This document shows positions 1 to 6,273 of a stretch of DNA of 9,008 nt, piece by piece (position 1 is the stretch's first letter; each line of letters opens with the position of its first letter). The DNA is from Chitinophagaceae bacterium. Its GTDB lineage: Bacteria; Bacteroidota; Bacteroidia; Chitinophagales; Chitinophagaceae. Made by a program: the position numbers and the translations under genes. The notes below the pieces were generated by a model that worked only from the letters and a program-made list of their open reading frames with translations, had not been told where the DNA came from and ran no database searches. The DNA lies in the NCBI GenBank assembly GCA_023251285.1, contig JAHEZB010000055.1:1-9008 (forward strand), given 5' to 3'.

Positions 1-762
1 GCTGCGATTGTACTGATTATAGTAGCTATTGTAGTTTTTTTTTATGTAGATTGGATATTTGATAATATTATTCTTGCCCCATCCCAAACTAATTTCATAT
101 CCAACCACGTACTTTGTAGTCTAAGCCATAGCTTACACCTCGGTGATTCGCTTTGTATGCCTCCGGTTAATTTTCAATTACTGGGAAGCACCGTCAGTGG
201 GCCTTTCATGTCGGCCATCAGTATTTCTTTTATGGGCGCTATTATTATTGCCTTTCCTTATTTAATGTGGGAATTATGGCGCTTTATAAAACCCGCATTA
301 TCTGCAAAAGAAGTAAGCTACGCGACAGGAAGTATCGGTTGGGTTTCACTGTGTTTTTTTACCGGCGCTGCTTTCGGCTATTATTTATTAGCTCCTTTTA
401 CATTTAACTTTCTTGCAAATTTTCAATTGGGGCATATGGGTGTTTATAAATACATGCCTACTCTTGATGATTATATTGATACACTTACTTCGCTTATACT
501 TGGTTGTGGGCTTGCATTTGAGCTTCCCGTACTCGCTTATGTACTTTCAAAACTTGGATTGATTACACCGAAATTTTTAAAAAATTATCGCAAATATGCC
601 TATGTAATCATTCTGATTGTTGCCGCTGTAATTACTCCTTCACCCGACTGGACAAGTCAGACGATTGTTGCAGTTCCGTTAATTATTTTGTATGAAATAA
701 GCATTTTTATCAGCAAAAGAGTGGACAAACAACGCAAGGAAGCTGAAGCACAATGGGACTAA
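1..762 (+). CDS. tatC: Sec-independent protein translocase TatC, 5' end missing
   Basis: TatC is the polytopic inner-membrane subunit of the Tat translocase; it binds twin-arginine signal peptides and, with TatA, exports folded proteins. The frame is open from base 1, giving 253 visible residues; about 30 residues including the N-terminus are probably outside the window. Visible in order are a membrane segment (about residues 1-17), a periplasmic loop containing LSHSLHLGDSLC (about 41-52, a Bacteroidota-type loop), further membrane segments, the cytoplasmic FIKPALSAKE stretch (about 95-104), the family signature FELPV (173-177), the NYRKYAY loop (about 195-201), and TPSPDWTSQ (about 212-220) before the last membrane helices. 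The tail is charged (KRVDKQRKEAEAQWD). An internal ATG at 157 is not the start, because typical TatC sequence continues upstream of it. The end is confident; only the 5' end is missing. Confidence 0.95.
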   Translation, partial: AAIVLIIVAIVVFFYVDWIFDNIILAPSQTNFISNHVLCSLSHSLHLGDSLCMPPVNFQLLGSTVSGPFMSAISISFMGAIIIAFPYLMWELWRFIKPALSAKEVSYATGSIGWVSLCFFTGAAFGYYLLAPFTFNFLANFQLGHMGVYKYMPTLDDYIDTLTSLILGCGLAFELPVLAYVLSKLGLITPKFLKNYRKYAYVIILIVAAVITPSPDWTSQTIVAVPLIILYEISIFISKRVDKQRKEAEAQWD

Positions 763-830
763 ACGCCTTCATTTGTTTCTTAAAAAAATCGCCATCAAAT
801 AAAAGTTAAATCATCTGCTGAGGAGGGAAA

Positions 831-838
831 TAATTTTG
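831..838 (+). promoter_or_regulatory. Candidate Bacteroidota -7 promoter element for the L,D-transpeptidase gene
   Basis: TAATTTTG matches the Bacteroidota -7 consensus TAnnTTTG and lies about 40 nt before the ATG at 880, in the 117-nt gap after tatC. There is no clean TTTG -33 box at the usual spacing, only a weak GTTAAA near 805-810. The motif is short and common in AT-rich DNA, so this is a position-supported guess. Confidence 0.35.
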
Positions 839-879
839 AGAGAAGCACTGTTTTTTTTAGCTTGCAGTACCTCCTGAAA

Positions 880-1455
880 ATGAAAACCCGTACAATAAAC
901 ATATCGCTGATTCTTTTATTTTGCTGTTTGTTTTTTTCATTTAATTCCAGCAAAAGGACAAATGACGATGAATCTGATTTTATCAAAGAGATCATCAAAA
1001 CGAGGACAAAGGCGAATCCATATTATATAATTATTTCCAAGAAGAGTTATGAACTACGGGTTTATGACAACCAAGGCTGGTACGCTACTTATCCATGTGT
1101 TTTTGGAAGCAACGACCTTCGCGATAAATATATGGCCGGCGATAAAAGAACTCCCGAAGGAAATTTTAAAGTCATTGTAAAAAGGAATAACAGCAAATGG
1201 AAATATGAGCTTTTATTGGATTATCCGAATCAAAACAGTTACCAAAAATTTGACACAAGAAAAGCAGAAGGACTGATTCCACGAAACGCGCAAATCGGCG
1301 GTGGTATTGCGATTCACGCCACCAGGCCACAGGAAGAATGGACTGTAGATTATTATCAAAACTGGACTGATGGTTGTGTTTCACTGAAATATACAGAGGC
1401 AGCGGACTTGTACAGTTATATTCCTGTTGGTACCCCGGTTACTATTGAAAGGTAG
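880..1455 (+). CDS. Exported L,D-transpeptidase (YkuD/ErfK family) catalytic domain protein
   Basis: A 191-residue protein with one YkuD-type catalytic domain. The family forms 3-3 peptidoglycan cross-links or attaches proteins to peptidoglycan through a catalytic cysteine, in the periplasm. An N-terminal hydrophobic stretch (about residues 7-22) after a short basic start suggests a signal peptide or membrane anchor; its two cysteines do not form a good lipobox. The family pattern follows: YYIIISKKSYELRVYD (about 48-63), GDKRTPEGNF (87-96), the histidine in IAIHAT (His146), and NWTDGCVSL with the likely nucleophile Cys166. The motif is TDGCVS rather than the common SHGC(I/V)R, a variation seen in ErfK-like subgroups. 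The ATG at 880 was chosen over a TTG at 862 because it starts directly at the signal-like segment. It is downstream of tatC on the same strand. Activity and substrate are inferred from the family. Confidence 0.88.
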   Translation: MKTRTINISLILLFCCLFFSFNSSKRTNDDESDFIKEIIKTRTKANPYYIIISKKSYELRVYDNQGWYATYPCVFGSNDLRDKYMAGDKRTPEGNFKVIVKRNNSKWKYELLLDYPNQNSYQKFDTRKAEGLIPRNAQIGGGIAIHATRPQEEWTVDYYQNWTDGCVSLKYTEAADLYSYIPVGTPVTIER

Positions 1456-1517
1456 TTTCTGATTTTGCATTAATTTACAAATTTTCTTCAAACGCAATAA
1501 TTGCACTTCTGCTATTT

Positions 1518-2320
1518 CTACACGAACGGCATTTTTAAAATATTTTTGAAGTTTGCCGTCTCTTCGTCTCGCATGTGAGTGTCCACACCAAATTTCAAAT
1601 CCTCGCCGGATAGCTTTTTGAATGTTCCAATAACCGGTCCCAAAAACTAAATACATCTCCGTAATTGCAATTCGTGTACGGCATTTGATAATGATGGTGA
1701 ACCTGATGAAGATTTGGAGTAATGAAAATACATCCAATAATAATATCCATTTTTTCGGGCAGGCGATAGTTTATATGAGCAAACATCGTTGTAAATACCT
1801 GGATAATCTGGCGCAATAATATAGCCCAGAAAATTGCACCAGTAAAAAATATCCAAAGCAAAGTGAATGAAAGTCTTATTAGATTTTCTGCCGGATGTTC
1901 CCTCAATGTAGTAGATATGTCCACAATTTTATCAGAATGATGAACCAGATGAAATCTCCACAAAGTTTTAGTTTTATGCATAAAAACATGATAGATATAT
2001 TCACCGAAATCAAGCAGTATAAAAGTTGTCAAAAAAAGAAGGACATGATTTTTCTCAATATGGAAAGAATATAGCAAACCAAAATGATGTATAGAAGTCC
2101 ATCTAATAACCCCAACAAATGCAACTCCTAAAAGCAATTGACCGGGCAGATTAGTGATAATAAAAGGAGCATTTATAAAAGCATGTTTCCATTTCCTATA
2201 ATTGAAAAATACACCGTATATATTTTCAATAGTCCAACTGATAAAAAAGAGGCTAACAAAAAGTATCATTTGTACCAGGTCGCCATGTGAAAAAATGAAG
2301 TTTAAAAATTGGTGATTCAT
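1518..2320 (-). CDS. Sterol desaturase / fatty acid hydroxylase family protein, frameshifted near the 3' end
   Basis: An integral-membrane di-iron oxygenase family that hydroxylates or desaturates lipid substrates; the substrate here is unknown. The histidine clusters are visible: HVFMH (111-115), HLVHH (124-128) and HQVHH (205-209), with further histidines in REHP (142) and FAHINY (182). Several hydrophobic segments surround them. The frame from the ATG at 2320 stops at 1595 (241 residues) with an atypical tail, LEHSKSYPARI. If one T is restored near 1629-1630 (coding strand TTATTGGA read as TTATTTGGA), the protein continues after residue 230 as FGTFKKLSGEDLKFG, then VDTHMRDEE and ILKMPFV, ending at a TAG at 1518-1520. 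That tail is what the family has after FWDRL, and the total becomes 267 residues. The gene is therefore either truncated by a one-base deletion or affected by a sequence error. It converges on the transpeptidase gene with a 62-nt gap. Confidence 0.87.
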
Positions 2321-2389
2321 TGGTGGTAGTTAATAATTTTTTCCCAAACCTTTTTTAAATAAAACGTCTTTTCCTATTAATTGCAAATC

Positions 2390-2411
2390 CCAAAAGCCTC
2401 GTGCTTTTAGG
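2390..2411. repeat. Hairpin 1 of a tandem pair
   Basis: The inverted repeat AAAAGC (2392-2397) and GCTTTT (2403-2408) has a 5-nt loop, CTCGT. The stem extends by CC/GG across one bulged A at 2409. It sits 70 nt upstream of the desaturase start, so it is not that gene's terminator. It abuts a second hairpin directly. Confidence 0.55.
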
Positions 2412-2435
2412 ATGCCGGTTTTGTAATGCCGGCAT
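2412..2435. repeat. Hairpin 2 of a tandem pair, containing a 10-bp palindrome
   Basis: ATGCCGG (2412-2418) can pair with CCGGCAT (2429-2435) across a 10-nt loop. The right half is itself the perfect palindrome ATGCCGGCAT (2426-2435), and ATGCCGG also occurs as a direct repeat at 2412 and 2426. It is GC-rich in an AT-rich gap. On the + strand it is followed by TTTGG, too short to be a convincing terminator tract. Function unknown. Confidence 0.55.
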
Positions 2436-2654
2436 TTTGGTGTGTTCCCAATCTTGATTTTCGTGGCTAAATATAAGATTTGTCATTACCATTAAGCGAA
2501 TAATTTTTCTCTGGTATGAATTTTTTTCACTCGTATTTGTAAAAGTGCGCCGGCTTTTGTCATCAGTATCATTTAGAATAATGTTACAGTTTACAAACAT
2601 TGTCGTTCATTCAATAATTCAACCTGATTTATATCGCAGCTATTTTTAAATTCG

Positions 2655-2689
2655 TTGGATTTAAGCGCATGTAACTCTTTAAAATCCAA
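2655..2689. repeat. 8-bp perfect inverted repeat
   Basis: TTGGATTT (2655-2662) and AAATCCAA (2682-2689) are perfect inverted copies separated by 19 nt. The T-rich stretch after it is interrupted (CTACGTTTTATTT). It could be a weak hairpin or a chance match in AT-rich DNA. Confidence 0.3.
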
Positions 2690-2956
2690 TCTACGTTTTA
2701 TTTAATCACCAAAAAAATCAAAATAACTTCGAACAAAAAAACTTTTAAAACTCATTTTCTGATCAGCAATAATTGAAGACCGCTTTTTTATTTCGTGTAA
2801 GAAATTGAAACAAACGAAACGCGTGAAATATAAAGACAATACGGCACATCCAATCGAAAAGCAAATATTTTGAGCTTGAAAAGGATTAATATCTTTTAAC
2901 AAAACATCTTTATTTATACTCCTTGTATTTATTTCTTTCGCGCAACTATTTATTTT

Positions 2957-2964
2957 TATTTTTG
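2957..2964 (+). promoter_or_regulatory. Candidate Bacteroidota -7 promoter element for the GT2 glycosyltransferase gene
   Basis: TATTTTTG matches TAnnTTTG and lies about 100 nt before the TTG start at 3065. A near-match -33 box, TTTC at 2936-2939, is 17 nt upstream, close to the expected spacing for TTTG. It would give a leader of about 90 nt. Moderate support. Confidence 0.4.
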
Positions 2965-3064
2965 TGGAGATGAATAACGATGAGTGATTGAAAAAATTTC
3001 GCAATTAGATACTTTGCTTTGCGAACTGAATAAGTAATCGTAACCAACAAAAAAATAAACTACT

Positions 3065-4087
3065 TTGGCAACGCAAGATATAGCTGTTGTTATTCCGGTT
3101 TTTAACGAAGAAGGTAATATTAATGCCATTGTAGAAAAATTGGAAATGGTATTTAGAGGCCTTCCGGAAATAAATTATAAAATAATTTTTGTTGACGATG
3201 GAAGCGTTGATTCGTCTCTTCCATTGATAATGAAACTTTGTCAGCAAAACCCTCGTTTGTTTTACATAAGCCTTTCAAGAAACTTTGGAAAAGATAATGC
3301 AATTATTGCCGGATTGCAATCTGTAAAAGCTGATGCGGCAATTTCTATGGACGCGGATTTGCAGCATCCTCCGGATTTAATCCGTGAAATGGTTAAATGC
3401 TGGCAGGAAGGTTATGAAGTGGTGTATGCATTTCGAAAAGATAAAAATAAGCACGCGCGTTTTTTGACAAGATTAAGATCATATCTTTTTTACAAAGCGA
3501 TAAATGCATTTTCTGATGTAAAATTGGAAAATGGTATTTCTGATTTTAAACTTTTGGATAAAAAAGTTGTTGAGATAATCAACAAACTTCCTGAAGAACG
3601 TCCCTTTTTACGGGCCCTGGTGAAATGGGTAGGTTTTAAGCAAAAGGGATTAGAATACGAACCCATTGCGAGGCATTCCGGTAGCACAAAATATACATTG
3701 GAGAACTTAATAAAGTTGGCAACGCAAGGACTGACGTCATTCAGCACCAAACCGTTGACATTGGCTATTTATCTCGGTTTTTTCTTTTCTGCTACATCTT
3801 TATTATATTTCCCCTACGTAATGCTAAGCTTATATTTTCATTGGCAACGAACCGGCTCGGGATGGGCTTCCGTAATTGTTAGCATTGTTTTTTTTGGTGG
3901 ATTACAATTAATTATATTGGGTATAATTGGACTGTACCTTGGCAAAACCTTTACCCAGGGCAAAAACCGGCCTCGCTATATAATTGGAACTTCCAATATT
4001 GAGAACGAAAAAAAATTTTTTACTGTTGTAATTTCTATGAATCTTATTTCTTGTGTTCCGGAATACGCAGAATTTCCTCTGACTTAA
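3065..4087 (+). CDS. GT2 family polyprenyl-phosphate glycosyltransferase (GtrB/DPM1-like)
   Basis: A 340-residue enzyme of the GT2 group that transfers a sugar from a nucleotide donor to polyprenyl phosphate on the cytoplasmic face. Visible parts are the N-terminal strand AVVIPVFNEEGNI (7-19), VDDGS (43-47), SRNFGKDNAIIAGL (71-84), the metal-binding DADLQHPPDLI (96-106), the R-GSTKY motif (203-210), and two C-terminal membrane segments (about 229-258 and 267-294) followed by LYLGKTFTQGKNRPRYII (290-307). The start is TTG at 3065: an in-frame TAA lies at 3056-3058, and the first in-frame ATG (MVF, residue 28) would delete the nucleotide-binding strand. The last ~20 residues look atypical. They are read after an A8T6 tract (4008-4021) and overlap the opposing GT87 gene by 44 nt. 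One A fewer would end the protein at 4031, so the tail may reflect an indel. The family is secure; the sugar is unknown. Confidence 0.92.
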   Translation: MATQDIAVVIPVFNEEGNINAIVEKLEMVFRGLPEINYKIIFVDDGSVDSSLPLIMKLCQQNPRLFYISLSRNFGKDNAIIAGLQSVKADAAISMDADLQHPPDLIREMVKCWQEGYEVVYAFRKDKNKHARFLTRLRSYLFYKAINAFSDVKLENGISDFKLLDKKVVEIINKLPEERPFLRALVKWVGFKQKGLEYEPIARHSGSTKYTLENLIKLATQGLTSFSTKPLTLAIYLGFFFSATSLLYFPYVMLSLYFHWQRTGSGWASVIVSIVFFGGLQLIILGIIGLYLGKTFTQGKNRPRYIIGTSNIENEKKFFTVVISMNLISCVPEYAEFPLT

Positions 4088-5234
4088 AATCCTTTTTTAT
4101 CAACTGTCTGGCTATAACTACCCATATAAAAAAACACGGCAACGCCTTTAACGAATAAGGCTGAATAAAATTAATCCTGATATTCCGAGGAAACAAATCC
4201 GTTGGGGATAGGCTGGTGATAATTATAGCAAACCAGAGCAAAAAATAAACCATGAAATTTTTAGGATTTTGGATAACGAACCAGAGTGCCACTCCTGACA
4301 TTGCAATAATGTAAGTAGGGCTTTCAGCCGACGAACTAAATATGACAACACCAATCAAGACCAGGGAAAGGTACGTAAGCTGAAAGGCTTTGTTTTTTAA
4401 TTGAGCAAATCTTAAAAGAGGAAATAAATAGAAGAAGCCAGCAACAAAAGTAATAACAAGATTTAAGTATTCTGTTTTTATCAAATGCCTTAGCATTCCC
4501 ATTACAGAAATGTTTTGCATGACAGATGTTTCATTCACCGAATTTTTTGTCACCAATGTGTGATACCAGTCAAGATAAGAATGAATTACAAATGACGGAG
4601 ATGAAATAAGCATCGGTAAACAAAAAAATACTGCTGCCCAAAAAAGAAAAGAAAGTGCAAATGCCATTTTATTGCGGGAAAAGAGAATAAAGGCAAAACC
4701 TGCAATTCCGTATAATTTTAACATGAAGCCGAGTGCAACAAACATGGCGGCCCAAAAATCTTTTTCTTCCTTAACATACGTGTAAGATAGAAGGATCATC
4801 GCAGCGATTATGCAGTTAATCTGCATATTTTGTACAGCAGTCATCATTTCAACCAGACAAATCAACAAAATAATATTTTGATTTTTATAACTGACGGGTA
4901 GTTTTCTGATTGCAAAAAATAAAAAGGCAGCGTTGACAACAGACCATAAAAAAGCGCCTGCATTTACAGGAAGCAAGGCAAATGGTGAGATCAAAATACT
5001 AAATACAGGACCATACAGGTATGAGCCCAAATTTTCTGAAGGATAGTATGTATACAAATCCATCTGATGTATAGCATGCCAGAATACTTTTCGATAAACA
5101 AGGAAATTTCCAATACTACCAGGACCTAAATGGATTTTTAAAAACGCTCCCAGGCAAGCAAGTAAAAACCACAATACAGATGCAAAAGAAAATCTAAAGT
5201 TAAAAAGCTTTAGATCATGAGCGGTAAGGTCCAT
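4044..5234 (-). CDS. GT87/DUF2029-like multi-membrane glycosyltransferase
   Basis: A 396-residue integral-membrane protein with about 9-11 hydrophobic segments, resembling the GT87 (DUF2029) group of GT-C enzymes, which use polyprenyl-phosphate sugars outside the membrane. Pointers are the first long extracytoplasmic loop after the first membrane segment with GNFLVYRKVFWHAI (42-55), then LYTYYPSE (60-67) and YLYGPVFSILISPFALLP (72-89). Further matches are QNMQIN (135-140), in the place of the family's GQ-N stretch, and LGFMLKLYGIAGF (168-180). GT-C enzymes generally carry an acidic residue in the first loop; here the equivalent place seems to be Asn43, which I believe also occurs in Bacteroidota relatives. 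The C-terminus is basic (IPEHKK). It starts at ATG 5234, divergent from the deacetylase with a 125-nt gap, and converges on the GT2 gene with a 44-nt overlap. Substrate unknown; other GT-C-like families are possible. Confidence 0.78.
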   Translation of the reverse strand: MDLTAHDLKLFNFRFSFASVLWFLLACLGAFLKIHLGPGSIGNFLVYRKVFWHAIHQMDLYTYYPSENLGSYLYGPVFSILISPFALLPVNAGAFLWSVVNAAFLFFAIRKLPVSYKNQNIILLICLVEMMTAVQNMQINCIIAAMILLSYTYVKEEKDFWAAMFVALGFMLKLYGIAGFAFILFSRNKMAFALSFLFWAAVFFCLPMLISSPSFVIHSYLDWYHTLVTKNSVNETSVMQNISVMGMLRHLIKTEYLNLVITFVAGFFYLFPLLRFAQLKNKAFQLTYLSLVLIGVVIFSSSAESPTYIIAMSGVALWFVIQNPKNFMVYFLLWFAIIITSLSPTDLFPRNIRINFIQPYSLKALPCFFIWVVIARQLIKKDFKSEEILRIPEHKK

Positions 5235-5290
5235 AATAAGTTTTAAGCATAAATCAAAATGTTCAAAAGAAAGGTCTTTAAGAGTAATGG

Positions 5291-5312
5291 TTTCAATATT
5301 TTTACATTGAAA
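5291..5312. promoter_or_regulatory. Inverted repeat in the divergent promoter region, possible operator
   Basis: TTTCAAT (5291-5297) and ATTGAAA (5306-5312) are perfect inverted copies with an 8-nt spacer; the arms extend to 9 bp with one mismatch. The site lies in the 125-nt gap between the divergent GT87 and deacetylase genes, 57 nt from the GT87 start and 47 nt from the deacetylase start, so a dimeric regulator bound there could affect both. No clear TAnnTTTG element was found in this gap on either strand. Confidence 0.35.
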
Positions 5313-5359
5313 TCATATATCAATTTTCATACAAAAATGCATTTTATACCGGATAAATA

Positions 5360-6130
5360 ATGAATGAAATTCTATTAACATTTGACGTTGAAGAATTTGA
5401 CCTTCCACTTGAATATGGAATTCCAATTTCAATCGAAGAGCAAATGAAAGTGGGGAAAAAGGGGCTGGATGCAATTAATGAAATTTTTGAAGATCCTGAT
5501 ATTCGTTGTACCCTGTTTACCACAGCCGCTTTTGCCTCGCAATTCCCTGAAAGCATTGTTCATTTATCGAAAAAGCATGAAATCGCTTCTCACACATATT
5601 ATCATTCATCGTTTCAAAAAGATGATTTAAAAAATTCCCGGCTCGTTTTAGAAAAAATTACTTCACAAAAGGTATTTGGATTAAGAATGCCGCGAATGAA
5701 AAAAATAGATGCCGTTTGGATACAAGAGGCAGGTTATAAATATGATTCTTCTGTTAATCCAACATGGATCCCCGGACGATATAACAATCTTACAAAACCG
5801 CGTACGATGTACAAGGAATGCGGCTTTCCTAAAATTCCTGTATCGGTTTCTCCTAATTTCCGGATTCCATTATTCTGGTTGGCTTTTAAAAATTTTCCCT
5901 ACTCTTATTTTAAAAGACTCGCTCTGCAAACTCTAAAAAAAGATCAATATTTATCCCTCTATTTTCATCCCTGGGAATTTACAGATTTAAACGATTATAA
6001 ATTACCCTGGATGACCAAAAAAAAATCAGGAACAGAATTGCTTGACAGACTAAAACGGTTCCTTGAAGAGATGAAGAACGAAGGCCATTTTATAACAATG
6101 AATTCTTTTTTAAATAAAAAAATTATTTGA
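5360..6130 (+). CDS. NodB-type polysaccharide deacetylase
   Basis: A 256-residue carbohydrate esterase 4-like (NodB fold) enzyme, which removes N- or O-acetyl groups from sugars in a metal-dependent way. The motif set is present: TFDVEEF with catalytic and metal Asp9 (7-13), SHTYYH with metal-binding histidines (77-82), RMPR (109-112), YDSSVNP (128-134) and LYFHPWE with the late histidine (200-206). DVEEF and FHPWE resemble the deacetylases of exopolysaccharide clusters and PuuE-like enzymes more than peptidoglycan deacetylases. No signal peptide or membrane segment is visible, so a cytoplasmic or lipid-intermediate substrate is plausible. The ATG at 5360 is preceded closely by an in-frame stop-rich AT region. 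It is divergent from the GT87 gene. The substrate is inferred only from context. Confidence 0.88.
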   Translation: MNEILLTFDVEEFDLPLEYGIPISIEEQMKVGKKGLDAINEIFEDPDIRCTLFTTAAFASQFPESIVHLSKKHEIASHTYYHSSFQKDDLKNSRLVLEKITSQKVFGLRMPRMKKIDAVWIQEAGYKYDSSVNPTWIPGRYNNLTKPRTMYKECGFPKIPVSVSPNFRIPLFWLAFKNFPYSYFKRLALQTLKKDQYLSLYFHPWEFTDLNDYKLPWMTKKKSGTELLDRLKRFLEEMKNEGHFITMNSFLNKKII

Positions 6131-6155
6131 AGGTTAAAAAAGATATTCGAGAAGT

Positions 6156-6266
6156 TTACATAGGCTTACCATCAATTTCTTCTAAACGCCGCTTAATCCT
6201 TCTCTTCAAATTTTCAAATGTTTCAGGAAGGCGTTCTACTATCTTTTCAAGGAAGTTTTTCCCCAA
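6156..6266 (-). CDS. Possible 36-residue charged small protein downstream of nadB
   Basis: Directly after the nadB stop, in another frame, a TTG at 6266 opens 36 codons ending in TAA at 6156-6158. The product includes KIVERLPETFENLK and RRLEEIDGKPM, is rich in K, R and E, and would form an amphipathic helix. The codons look protein-like (several GAA, few rare codons). Against it: the start is TTG, there is no Shine-Dalgarno-like site, and the T-rich + strand favours K/E/R codons on the minus strand by composition. It may be a small protein translated with nadB, a remnant of a longer gene, or chance. I do not recognise it. Confidence 0.3.
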   Translation of the reverse strand: MGKNFLEKIVERLPETFENLKRRIKRRLEEIDGKPM

Positions 6267-6273
6267 AAATTAG

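Larger units (their letters stand above)
2321..3064. other. 744-nt intergenic region without a supportable gene
   Basis: This stretch separates the leftward desaturase gene from the rightward GT2 gene. Leftward frames of 81 codons (2355-2600) and 100 codons (2702-3004) are open, but neither shows a recognisable domain, and the composition (many K, N, F, S, I) is what AT-rich non-coding DNA gives. I do not call them genes. The region holds two adjacent hairpins (2390-2435), an inverted repeat (2655-2689) and a TAnnTTTG promoter candidate (2957-2964). Decayed coding sequence cannot be excluded. Confidence 0.6.

Noticed and set aside
820..876. GGAGG at 821-826 facing CCTCCT at 870-875 ahead of the transpeptidase start, as a ribosome-site-sequestering hairpin
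   Set aside because: The loop would be 43 nt with a 6-bp stem, and the candidate promoter at 831-838 lies between the arms, so the left arm would probably not be transcribed. Bacteroidota also rarely use Shine-Dalgarno pairing.
2355..2600. 81-codon leftward open frame as a gene
   Set aside because: It reads through the two hairpins, has no recognisable domain, and shows no protein-like pattern.
2702..3004. 100-codon leftward open frame as a gene
   Set aside because: No recognisable domain, AT-driven composition, and it covers the probable promoter and leader of the GT2 gene.
6112..6128. AAATAA-AAAAA-TTATTT hairpin at the deacetylase 3' end as a terminator
   Set aside because: The stem has only A-T pairs and overlaps the stop region, and no T-tract follows.
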